Positions 54,531-63,130 of a stretch of 64,000 nucleotides of DNA are shown here, in pieces. Position numbers and translations under genes: made by a program. The notes under the pieces are model-generated. The model was not told where the DNA came from. It did not search any database and was given only the letters and a program-made list of their open reading frames with translations. The stretch is taken from contig OZ038456.1 in the NCBI GenBank assembly GCA_964036195.1, positions 10,912,001 through 10,976,000 on the forward strand. The letters run 5' to 3'. Positions within the stretch are counted from its first letter, which is position 1. Each line of letters opens with the position of its first letter. This stretch comes from Sphaerolaimus hirsutus (lineage: Eukaryota; Nematoda; Chromadorea; Monhysterida; Sphaerolaimidae).

Positions 54531-55347
54531 AAGGCCAGGTGATGTGATAGCAGTAGACGCAATAGGACCTTTACTAACCACGAAACGCAGAAACCGACAT
54601 GTGTTACCGAAACCTATATTTAGTGTGCCGGCTATTATACTCAGTGATAATGCCCCTAGCTTTACTGAGGGCACTTTTGCCAAGCTTTTACAATATTTGA
54701 ATGCGACCCAACACACGTCTTTTGCGTACACCCCCAAGAGTAATGGAATGGTGGAACGTAGGAATGGTGTTCTGATGGAAATAGTATCCCACTACGTAAA
54801 TCGTACACATGACGATTGGGACATACATTTAGGCGCCGCTGTACATGCGTACAATACATCAAAACACCCTTCTTTGCAAACCACCCCCTATGCGTTGCTA
54901 TTTGGCAAGCCTGCTGCGTCCATGTGGGAGCGTATGATCGAGCCTCCCCCTGACACTGAGGCATTGCCTTCATTGCCGCATAAGCGCGCTCTTATAAATG
55001 AATTAGGCGCGCGTCTGACCACAGCACGTGAAGCGGCGCACACCGCTTTAGCAAAGGCGCAGCAAAAGGAACAATTTTACGCCAATCGCCGTGCGCGTCG
55101 ATTGAATGTGCAACGCGGGCAAGCGGTACGCGTGTACACGCCGCGTATTACTCAGTTGACGGGCCCTAGTAAGAAATTTGCGCCTCGCTTTATCGGTCCG
55201 TATGAGTGCATTGATTATGCCCACCCATTAGTGACTTTGTTCAACAATATTAATAAGAAAATATATGTAGTTCATGCAGATCGTTGCAAAGCAACCAGTG
55301 AATATTTAATTCCCCCTTCTTACAGTGAATTATACGGCGACGACTAG
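54531..55347 (+). pseudogene. Ty3/gypsy integrase core and C-terminal domain
   Basis: The catalytic triad is readable: Asp in VDAIGP (54556), Asp in LSDNAPSF (54646), Glu in GMVERRNG (54754). The last two are 35 residues apart, the classic DD35E spacing. The first two are only 29 apart, against roughly 55-60 in relatives, so about 25-30 residues after RRNRHVL are deleted. The C-terminal domain (APRFIGPYECIDY ... VHADRCK) is intact. Stop at 55345-55347. The zinc finger is in another frame upstream. Confidence 0.85.
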
Positions 55348-55575
55348 AATTAATTAATTGTGCGTTAATTAGCCGTTACGATAGCAGCCGTCACGCCACA
55401 TCACCCAGACCAAGGTAGAAAAAGCGTGATGTGTGTGTAAAAGTGTGTGTGTGTGCGTAGGAAGCTCGTGCACCCCTTTTGCCCACGGGCAACTGGACCG
55501 CACGAGTCTTTATTACTTTCCCCGTTCATTAAAAAACTTCGCAATTAATTATTTTATCACATTGTTATATTTATA
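55348..55575. other. Spacer between pol and the 584-codon ORF
   Basis: Contains a gtgtgtgtgtaaaagtgtgtgtgtgtg tract split by aaaa, ttaattaattgtgcg repeats, and an AT-rich leader ending ttatatttata directly before the ATG. It might include a promoter or an LTR remnant. No matching copy was found downstream. Confidence 0.4.
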
Positions 55576-57330
55576 ATGGCTTCGGCCTCTCGCAAACGCC
55601 CATTTGAAGGTGCAGACGCCCCGCCCATCAAATCCAAGGAGACAAATACACATGGTGCCTGCGGCGGTGGAACCATTCCCCCGCGACAACTTTACGGCGC
55701 GCAGCAGATGCAAAATGGACCGGAAATCTACCCCAGCAGAGGGAAATTTGAAGGTTGGGTAGATCGAGTGTATATTGACACGGGCGCCGACGGGCATGTT
55801 GAGTATCAGTGCCATGTGAGAATTTCTGAGCAAACGATGGCAATACTCAGTGAAAACGAGCAGTGGGTGAATGCGGATGAGGCATATCCGTATTTTTACT
55901 ACTCAAATAAGCGGGCCAAGGCGGCTAGAGACAAACGGACTACCCAGCTGGTGGATCTGTGCGCAAGAATTCAGAAACAACACCCCTCGATGTTTTTGCC
56001 CCTGGTGCGCCACGGAATGCGTTTTTCGGCGACCGCGATCACACAGAAAATAGAAAACCCAAGATACTGGGAGTTTACTGGCGTCGCGATATGGGGTAAT
56101 CAGACAAAATGCCCCTTAAATGTTGCCGCCCCAGTGGTAGTGAGTACGCAGGGCACACAGCGCGTCACTCAAGCGGCACGTACATTGACGCGCGGCGACA
56201 CTTCCGGCTACCAGCCCTATACGAGCAACTGGAAAACAGCGCGGCTGCGGGCGGCCTTCACGCCGTCGAATTACAAGAATCTGGAACCACTGGGCGCGGC
56301 GGAGCGGGGCGATGCCTGGCCGGAAAAGTTGGTCATTTTGCACCACGAATATGTAAGTGACAGCAGAGTGGAAAATTTGAGTGCTGGACAGTTGGGGCTG
56401 GCCCACGTCGAATATCACGACCTGAACGATTTGGACGTGTTTGGCGACGAATTTTACGGCCATGCGTACGGGCTGCAGGTCGCCACGGCCGAGGACATCA
56501 GCACAACGGGCGTCCAGCCGGACACAGAGAACCGAGACAGCATGGACGTATTTCTCAGGTACAAATTGAGTATTTTAGCAGCAGCCCACTGCTACAACGA
56601 GTCATTTCTGCGGTTTCGGGCGAAACGCGCAACGGATGTGTGCGCGCATGTGTTCTGGGAGCACACGCCGCAGGGCACTGCATGCAACATTATGGTGCGC
56701 CGCCCGGACCCCGAGGAATTACAAGCTGACACTTTTGAGGGACCAGAAGAGCAGCGCGTTCGTTTACTGGAGCAGGTGAATACGCAGACACAGCTGCTGA
56801 ACCAGGCGACGCCCATGTCAGTGTTGAGTTTGGTGCAGGCCCGACAAGACGAAGACAAACCAGCGGCGGGCAGCCCCAACTTATCAGTGAGAATTACCAG
56901 TGTGGAATCAGAGCCAACCACTACAATGCTGCGTGCAAAATTGGACATGGCGGCGTCGCAATCAGCACTGCCCCGTACCTTGGAGAGTGGAAGGTACATG
57001 GTGTGCGGCTCAAACGACTTGCCCAATTATGACCGAACCATGTGGTCACTGCAGGCCGCCCTGAACAAAGCGCCGGTCGGCTGGGTGCCAAAAGTGGTTC
57101 AGGGGTCAAAAGTACTCACCCTGGAGGCGCAAATCCAATTAGCAGTGATATTAAATTTGCGTCTGCTGGATGACGAAACTGACTGGGCGCTAATTAGCCG
57201 CGAGGCTAATGAGCTGTACGAATCATTGTTCAGGGGAAAAAATGAACAAATGATTCAGGCCAAATTAGGTGAGTTTCTGCCGCAACAAGGACAGGTAGAA
57301 GTTTTGGGAGCTGTGATCACAGCCGTGTGA
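55576..57330 (+). CDS. Unrecognised 584-residue protein of the E4 unit
   Basis: ATG at 55576 starts an uninterrupted frame with strong coding composition. I do not recognise it. The N-terminus is basic and proline-rich (SASRKRPFEG), then comes a mixed alpha/beta region with many aromatic residues (WVNADEAYPYFYYSNKRAK, about residues 91-110), a second basic segment (DKRTTQLVDLCAR), a central part with acidic patches (EYHDLNDLDVFGDEFYG, about 277-293), a Glu/Gln-rich predicted coil (EEQRVRLLEQVNTQTQLLNQ, about 395-414), and a C-terminal helical part. No zinc knuckle, signal peptide or membrane segment is visible, so it is not an obvious gag or env. It ends TGA, and the next base begins the ATG of the helicase frame. 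A structural (capsid-like) or DNA/RNA-binding role is possible, but nothing in the sequence decides it. Confidence 0.8.
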   Translation: MASASRKRPFEGADAPPIKSKETNTHGACGGGTIPPRQLYGAQQMQNGPEIYPSRGKFEGWVDRVYIDTGADGHVEYQCHVRISEQTMAILSENEQWVNADEAYPYFYYSNKRAKAARDKRTTQLVDLCARIQKQHPSMFLPLVRHGMRFSATAITQKIENPRYWEFTGVAIWGNQTKCPLNVAAPVVVSTQGTQRVTQAARTLTRGDTSGYQPYTSNWKTARLRAAFTPSNYKNLEPLGAAERGDAWPEKLVILHHEYVSDSRVENLSAGQLGLAHVEYHDLNDLDVFGDEFYGHAYGLQVATAEDISTTGVQPDTENRDSMDVFLRYKLSILAAAHCYNESFLRFRAKRATDVCAHVFWEHTPQGTACNIMVRRPDPEELQADTFEGPEEQRVRLLEQVNTQTQLLNQATPMSVLSLVQARQDEDKPAAGSPNLSVRITSVESEPTTTMLRAKLDMAASQSALPRTLESGRYMVCGSNDLPNYDRTMWSLQAALNKAPVGWVPKVVQGSKVLTLEAQIQLAVILNLRLLDDETDWALISREANELYESLFRGKNEQMIQAKLGEFLPQQGQVEVLGAVITAV

Positions 57331-59504
57331 ATGCGCAGACCCCTTTTGATTATGTGTGACTCGCCTTTCGGGTCCGGGAAGACGACCACACAAAATCAAC
57401 TGGCGTATGTGTGTTCACGCGGCTATAATTACTACAACGCGAGACCCAGGGTGCGCGCGGGCTCCGACTTGCCATCGGACAAGCAGCCAAACGCCAAATA
57501 CCATTCGACGCTCATCACGTGCACGGTCAACTCGGCGGACGAAGAAGGAGCGCGCAGGGCCCTGACCAACCTGAATAAATTAGGGCAGCGGGATATTTTT
57601 GGGGCTTTGGAAGTTTTGTTGCGGGAACGCGCGAAATGGACCGCTATGGCTGATACGCCATTTTCTGAAATGAAAAAACTGGAGGGTTTCGAAGAATTTT
57701 TGAAATTAAGAGCGGCATTCCCGGTGCGTGTTTTGAGCCCCATGTGGGAAAGTGATCCCTCTTATAGCACCCCCCCGCGACCCAATTACCAACCCTGCAC
57801 ACCCTAGCACAGCGAACCGGCCACAACATTGTCCGCCTCAGCCCCGAATGGACGGCAGCGCTGGAAAAGTACGACGGCGCCAAGAAGGACTACGAGCTGG
57901 TAGACGAGATTATTAACAACTGCACGGACGACGCCGTTATACGCGCGCAGCTGACCGAACAGGTGCCATTTCTCACTGCCGAAGATGGAGACGAACAGCC
58001 ATTCGATGACTTCGAGGCAGGCGTGGCGGGCACCCGGGCTGGAGAGGCTAGTTTAGCTGACCAGGGATTTTGGGGTAAGGTGCTGCGTAGGGCGCAGTCT
58101 AAATATGTCAGGGCTACGGTCAGGCTGCACCGGGTGTTCTTGGAAGTGGTGCAGCCCGGTCAAATCCATGTCACTTTAGACTCCGCCCACGACGCCCGTA
58201 TAAAAAGTGTGACGGCGTGTGCGGTAATTGTTGATGAAGCGTCTTTGGCATCTGACGCTGCCGTAATTAGCGTGGTTCAGGCGGCTCAGCTCCCAGTGAA
58301 CGGCATGCTACTTCTATTTGGAGACAGTAAACAATTGACGCGTATGATTCGCGTGCAAGACTGGGTGGAGCCCGTCCTGAAACCTGACCCCACCCTCATT
58401 GATAGGCTCACACAATATCAACTATGTCCCGTGGTTCACTTGGAAACAGTGTTCCGCGGGCATCGCCAGCTCATTCAGGCTAACTCTGTGGCGGCGTACA
58501 ATGGACTGCTACGCGCCTACAATGACACAGCAGTGCACGGCGCCACCATGTTGCCCTCGCCTGGCGACTTCGAGGACGGCGTCATGCTGTCATCGACATT
58601 GGTGCACCAGGGCTGCGAATCGAAAGAAGGCATGTCCATTATCAACAAGAAGGAACTGCGCATCATCCTGCACCTGTACGATTACCTTGTGGCCACGGTG
58701 AAAGAAGACCCCACCCTACCCTGGGCAGATCTCACAGATCCCGCTAGTTTGTTAATTGTGTGCTTTTATGCGGCGCAGGCACGCGCCCTAATCAGTCGAC
58801 TAGTAGCCCATACAGAACACGACGCGGCCTACTGGGCCACCCGCGTAATTACCGCCGACAAAGCACAGGCCCGTGAAGCGGAAGTGGTCATCATTTCCTG
58901 CGTGCGCGGCAGCCCGCCAACCGACTCCGCCCAGCTGGATGCCGATCCCAAGAAGGCGTACGGTAGAGTTGGATTTGTAGCAGAGTTGCCCCGGGGAAAC
59001 GTAGCCACCTCCCGCGCCAAATGTGTACGCATCGTGGTGGCCAATGCCGAGACCATGTTGTGGTCAACTTTTTTCCACCGGTTTCTGACGGTCGAGCACA
59101 GGGCCGACCGAATTTATTCTTACGAATCGGGCCAAATCTGGGGAAATGTGCTGGTATTCTGGCCACCGGAATGGCGCCCGCGGGCCGACTTGAAAGAACT
59201 AGTCGGACCGGATAGATACCCGGCCCTTGAAGAAGAACTGCAGGCGGAAGTTTTATCCAATATTGAAACCGCCTCCTCAGGCTCTGACTCCTCCGCGGAC
59301 GCGCGGGAGGAAGTTGTGCCGGTGGTGGAGGAAGTAGTGCCCGTTGTTGAGCCAGTTTACCGCCCTAATGAAGAATATTCCCCCATTAGCAACGACATGG
59401 CGGCCATGGCACTGCAGAACGTAGCCGAGCCCCCCTTGCCGCCGCCCGAGCACCACGACGCGGTCGAGGCCATCCCACTGCCACCGGATGATGCTCCAGC
59501 GTAA
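57331..59504 (+). CDS. UPF1-like superfamily 1 helicase, split by a -1 frame change
   Basis: The ATG at 57331 abuts the TGA of the preceding ORF. Walker A is CDSPFGSGKTT (residues 8-18). The first frame closes at 57807. The continuing frame is reached by a -1 shift at the C-run 57770-57776 and runs to TAA at 59504, giving about 724 residues. In the second part: motif II VIVDEAS (about 58227-58247), motif III LLFGDSKQL (about 58314), motif IV-like LLIVCFYAAQARAL, motif V TADKAQAREAEVVIIS, and motif VI GNVATSRAK (about 58995). This order and spelling match the UPF1/AAA_12 branch of SF1, with Ala replacing the usual Gly in QG of motif V. There is no Cys/His zinc domain of the cellular UPF1 type. 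The C-terminus is acidic and proline-rich. Function inferred: ATP-driven nucleic-acid translocase of the element. Confidence 0.8.
57770..57776 (+). promoter_or_regulatory. C-run at the helicase frame change (possible -1 slip site)
   Basis: The codons agc acc ccc ccg contain C CCC CCG, which has the X XXY YYZ form of a -1 slippage heptamer. Slipping leads exactly into the downstream helicase frame. A single lost C (mutation or base-calling error) explains it equally well. Confidence 0.4.
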
Positions 59505-59673
59505 CAGGTAGAACACCACATGGAAAATGGTAATTGGGAAAATTGATACGAGACAATTTTTGGTCAAAACCAATTATAAAAGTTTTAAGGTGTAATAATT
59601 TATGCACAACTTTTGTCATCAGGAGAAACAGACAACTTTGTAACAAAAAAATCAGTAATTGAAAACATACTTG

Positions 59674-59803
59674 TTAATATTCCATTAAAACAATTAGAAA
59701 GTCTTGTTGACGATCAATTTTCACACGCACGAACTGCGACATGTCGGTCGAACAGGTAATTTGAATGTTGATCCCAAACTGCCCGTCCAACAGTGGCACG
59801 ATG
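59674..59803 (-). CDS. Terminal exon of a spliced gene inside E4
   Basis: Acceptor tattacttcacag before 59803. The exon completes a codon with one base and runs 43 codons to TAA (59674-59676), starting IVPLLDGQFGINIQITC. Alternating hydrophobic residues suggest beta-strands. Its phase matches the donor of 59878-60113 exactly. Not recognised. Confidence 0.55.
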
Positions 59804-59877
59804 CTGTGAAGTAATACAAATTAGTAATCTACTTAATTAGTTCTTGAAAAATCAAAAAAAAAAAAACTTTTTCTCAC

Positions 59878-60113
59878 ATCGAGCCCTGTGTGGGAACCAA
59901 AATTTCGAAGTTTCGGGCACAAAAACCTGGCACGGCAGAAAGCTGATGCCATAATTCGAATGAAGACGAGCCATATTTGCACCCCCAGGGCATGTGACTG
60001 CCACGGCCATCCACCGAAAAATGCAGAGAAGGCATGATTTTTGAATAACCAAAAACGGTGCAAGACACTTTTTCTGAACATGTCGTTTTTAGCCCGGAGG
60101 TAAAAATTAATGG
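59878..60113 (-). CDS. Middle exon of a spliced gene inside E4
   Basis: 236 bp between acceptor ctacaatcccaccag and donor GAT|GTGAGA, phase 0 to phase 2. The chosen frame (FSVDGRGSHMPWGCKYGSSS within it) is more protein-like than two other partly open frames, and it alone gives a sensible continuation in the last exon. Gly-, Ser- and Cys-rich. Not recognised. Confidence 0.55.
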
Positions 60114-60169
60114 CTGGTGGGATTGTAGGTGGAAATATGGCTAGCCAATCATGCGTAAAAACGTAACGA

Positions 60170-60339
60170 CAATTTTGTGCAGACACTCCGACGACTTGAG
60201 GACGACCATGTGTGACCGAATGATGGCCCGCGGTGCACAGGGAAGTCACAGTGAACGTGCGGTTCGCTGTGCACTGCAAATCCGCCAACGAAGCCGCAGC
60301 CCCAGGACGGTACGCCCGAATGGACACTACTGCGGCCAT
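60170..60339 (-). CDS. Probable first exon of the spliced gene inside E4
   Basis: ATG at 60339 opens a GC-rich frame (MAAVVSIRAYRPGAAASLAD ...). Its donor is not certain. To join 59878-60113 in frame it must end in phase 0, and TCG|GTCACA or GGA|GTGTCT are candidates. The approximate 3' limit is given. No signal peptide. Confidence 0.4.
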
Positions 60340-60956
60340 GATTTTATTAAATAATTTTCTTTTCCGTTAATTACGTAACTACTTCCCGTGTGATGTTAGT
60401 TTTTTCATTTCCTGTTTTATTAATTAAGCTAATTAAGTTACCCACATTTTTAAGTTAATTAAGTGATTGCCCTGGCTTTTCAAATGCATTTTCTGATATG
60501 TACGTTCGAATGTTATAATTTTTAGGCTTTTATCAAGTTTACATATTTGGTCAAAAGGGTGCAGTGTCTGGGAATGGGTTAGAAAAGCTTTAAAGTTTCT
60601 TGTTAAGCTAAAAGGTGTTGACTCTGTTAAACACCTAGACGCCCCGATAGATAACATTCAGAAAATTCCCCGACCAAGTGCATTTTTATTTAGGACTAGG
60701 TAATGGGTGGAAAAGTGGCAAACGGCAATTATTGTCGACATACGACTGCAAGACACATGCAGAGCACAGTTTACAGTGAAGAGCACAGCAGTGCCAATTA
60801 ATTATTCCCATCACCCAGGGTGATTGGTGAACTCGCAAGTGCTAGTGTCTTGTGGCGTGTGTTCATGCCCAAAGTTCCAACCCTTACCCGGCAATGCAAT
60901 AACCTTGACCAACCCCCGCAAATGAGTGTTCTTTCTGTGGCCTTGGTCGGGCGCGC

Positions 60957-60965
60957 TATAAAATA
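60957..60965 (+). promoter_or_regulatory. TATA box in the right part of E4
   Basis: TATAAAATA immediately after GC-rich ggtcgggcgcgc. It has the shape of a core promoter pointing right, away from the ORFs, as expected for a promoter within a 3' LTR. Confidence 0.35.
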
Positions 60966-61599
60966 TTTTTCACCTAAAGGGGCGCAGGTTGATAACACGT
61001 GTCACACCACCTGCTCTAGAATGTACCGTAACCTCTGAATAGAAACCCAGTTTATGACACTCACCTTTGAGATAATTTGTATTTTAATTACGTCATTGAT
61101 AATCACAGTTACTTCACGTCTGGTTTAATTCACGTTTGCATCCTTTTTATCCAATTTCCCGTATTTAATTAATTTTCCCGTGCCTTGTATGTTATGTTAA
61201 TGGTTTTTACAGTGATCATTAATTTTGTCTTATAATTTTCTTATTACAGTTAATTGTTGTGTCTCAGATTTGGTATTCATTTCTATTATGGTAGATTTTT
61301 GGTGATTATAAAATGCGCTGATTTTACATTTTTTCACCCACTAGAGGCTATACGACTCACTTGAGCTATTGTGAAATTGACTCTGATTATATTGCTAAAT
61401 AAAGTTCCCGTGAATCCAACTTGGTCCCCCTGAAGCATACTAACTGCTTGAATTTTTATTTGAATTTTTATTAATTACGGCTTTATTTTATTTACGGCTT
61501 ATTAACAAGTAATCGAAGTAAACCGCCGGCTGCAGTTACGAAAGGGATTGGTAAGTTGCCGTGTCCGTCCTCAGGAACTGTCAGGACCCCAAGGGGTAC

Positions 61600-61606
61600 T
61601 GGCGCC
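61600..61606 (+). promoter_or_regulatory. Possible primer-binding-site start
   Basis: TGGCGCC shares its first seven bases with the tRNA-Lys primer-binding sites of many retroelements, but the following bases (gttcctga) differ, and no CA-ending LTR edge precedes it. Confidence 0.2.
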
Positions 61607-61918
61607 GTTCCTGATTTGCGTGTAAAATCCCCGTACCATAAAAACAAACATTTATTTAATTACGCACGCAATTAGAAGCGCAAAGGGACCGGAATTTACA
61701 ATTCTCCGCCGCGGCAAATTCGACGAGTGGCGTATTTTTTGTGGTAAAAACGGAAACTAGTAAAATTAGTAAAAACGTAAAATATCTGACATTACCTCCA
61801 GAAAAATGTAGGGTGTAATGTCGCCCAAGTATAGCACACTGAGCGTACTCAGTGCATACAGTGCTAACTTCACAAAATACAAGTACTTCTCAAACCAATA
61901 CTCGAAACCACTCTTTTA

Positions 61919-62103
61919 CTCCAGCGATATTACACCTACAATGAAATCTACCATAACCCATCTGAATAAAAGAACAAAAATAAAAAAAATTCATCATTTT
62001 TATCGAAGCAGTTTGATTTATATGATGAAATCTTTTCAATGTTTGTTCTTTTATTCAGATGGGATATGGTTGATTTCATTGTAAAGTGTAATGTCACTGG
62101 AGT
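61919..62103. mobile_element. L-family foldback (TACTCCAG ends, TA flanks)
   Basis: TACTCCAGCGATATTACACC and GTGTAATGTCACTGGAGTA are inverted repeats. Arms aatgaaatc.accata and tctgaataaaagaacaaa pair across a short turn. It shares the TACTC...GA.ATTACAC end with E elements. 61832-61918 is unassigned. Confidence 0.75.
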
Positions 62104-62137
62104 ATATATTTGATCACATCTTTTTTAATTATAAATA

Positions 62138-62547
62138 CCGTATTTCCTCGAAATACCCCCCCTCAAAATGAGCACTATGTATATGTGGTCCGGGAAATGC
62201 ATAACAGACATTCAAAACACTTACTGTGTTACGTTAGAACATTGTTTATACAATCTACATTCTTATATAAGGCTGTAAAAACTTATAAATGGTGTTTATC
62301 ATAGGCGGCGGAAGTGCTTGTGTGCTTGTGAATGTCACAAGCGGAATTTTCGGTGTCACAAGCAGAAATACCTATGTTTACCTAGTAAAAGTGTCATAAG
62401 GTCAAATTTTGGCCAATGTGATTGTGAATGTCACAAGCACAAATTGGGACCTTGCGCCGCCTATGGTGTTGCATTTTTCACTTTTTTCTCTCAAAATTTC
62501 CACTCTGAAAAAATAAACCCCCTGGGGGTATTTAGAGGAAATACGGT
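62138..62547. mobile_element. TA-TSD element H7
   Basis: CCGTATTTCCTCGAAATA and TAGAGGAAATACGG flanked by TA (62136-62137, 62548-62549). 62300-62465 carries an unusual gtgaatgtcacaagc reiteration and an inverse pair (ggcggcgga / gccgcctat), likely a nested short element. Confidence 0.82.
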
Positions 62548-62849
62548 ATGTGCAGTTCCTATGTGCAGTCCCAGACACCTGTAAAATGCTCTGTGAAATG
62601 TCAAATGTTATACAAAGTGTCTAATATCATGGAAATGCTGTGGAAAATGGCAAATATGTTAGCCATTTTTCCAGGGCATTTTCATAACTTTTGACACTTT
62701 GCATGACATTTCACATTTTACAGGGGAGTTTACCTTTCAACGTTTTTGGACGTTTTTTTCTGTTTTGTTTCGCTTTTTCAGAAGCACCACGTATCAATTG
62801 TGGTTGTATTTAGTACGTTGAACTTAAGAGTGCGTTCTGTTGCCTTGAC
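62548..62849. repeat. S-type inverted repeat and flank
   Basis: cagtcccagacacctgtaaaa (62565) pairs loosely with cattttacaggggag (62720). The rest is unassigned. Confidence 0.45.
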
Positions 62850-63130
62850 TTGCCTGAAAAATTATTTTCGAATTTTCGAATTTTTTGAAAAATAAATCGA
62901 TTTTGAAGTGTTTTTTCTAGGGGTGAAATAAAAATTCGAAAATTATGGAAAATTCAAAAATTCGAAAATGTTTTCGAATTATCGAATCTTTTTTTGCCAT
63001 TGTTACCTGCCGGTGCCAGTGCAATTTTTTTAAGAAAAGCACCGGTGCCGGTGCGGTGCAGTGTCCTTTTTCTGCCGGTGCCAAAGGTGCTAGCACCGGG
63101 ACCAAAGTAAACCGCACCGGTCAAGTCTTC

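Larger units (their letters stand above)
52680..61831. mobile_element. E4: 9.15-kb GC-rich unit with E-family termini, TSD TA
   Basis: TACTCGGCAGACGTGC (52680) and GTGTAATGTCGCCCAAGTA (61831) are flanked by TA. Both ends align with those of the 189-bp E3. Inside are an inverted RT segment, an RNase H-integrase frame, a 584-codon ORF, a helicase frame and a minus-strand spliced gene. The coding part is about half G+C, against roughly a third outside, implying a different or more recent origin. It is either an autonomous member of the E family or a retroelement/viral genome flanked by E ends. No Tc1/mariner transposase is present; the retroviral-type integrase is the only DDE enzyme. Confidence 0.6.
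60340..61831. other. Non-coding right part of E4
   Basis: No convincing ORF. Contains taattaagctaattaagtta repeats (60418-60465), a TATA box (60957), AATAAA (61398), a TGGCGCC motif (61600) and the right TIR. The order TATA, AATAAA, TGGCGCC is that of an LTR followed by a primer-binding site, but no second LTR copy was found. Confidence 0.45.
52438..63006. mobile_element. R4: hAT element spanning 10.6 kb, TSD CCTGCTGG/CCTGCCGG
   Basis: TAACGATGGCAAACCC (52438) and TTGCCATTGTTA (63006) are the R TIRs. The flanking octamers differ at one base. The left arm matches the right arm of R1 and the right arm (62850-63006) matches its left arm. All coding material lies within the E4 unit inserted into it, so R4 is the host of E4. 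Confidence 0.75.
52327..63130. mobile_element. G4: G-family element split by R4
   Basis: The left piece 52327-52437 (gatggaaaggcattggggcacc ... gggtgccctgctgg) and right piece 63007-63130 (cctgccggtgccagtgc ...) join into the continuous order seen in G2 at 30657-30925. The intervening 10.57 kb is therefore an insertion. The outer TIRs of this copy are decayed. Confidence 0.7.

Noticed and set aside
59833-60339. A single 168-codon minus-strand protein
   Set aside because: The second half is better read in another frame bounded by good splice sites, which continues in phase into 59674-59803.
55348-61650. A pair of flanking LTRs for the gypsy element
   Set aside because: I compared the spacer after pol with the region 59505-61831 by eye and found no repeated block; only isolated LTR-like signals exist.
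52680-61831. Polinton/Maverick, Helitron or Ginger identity for the 9.15-kb unit
   Set aside because: No protein-primed DNA polymerase, packaging ATPase, capsid, Rep-HUH nuclease or 4-bp TSD. The helicase is SF1 of the UPF1 type rather than the Pif1 type of Helitrons.
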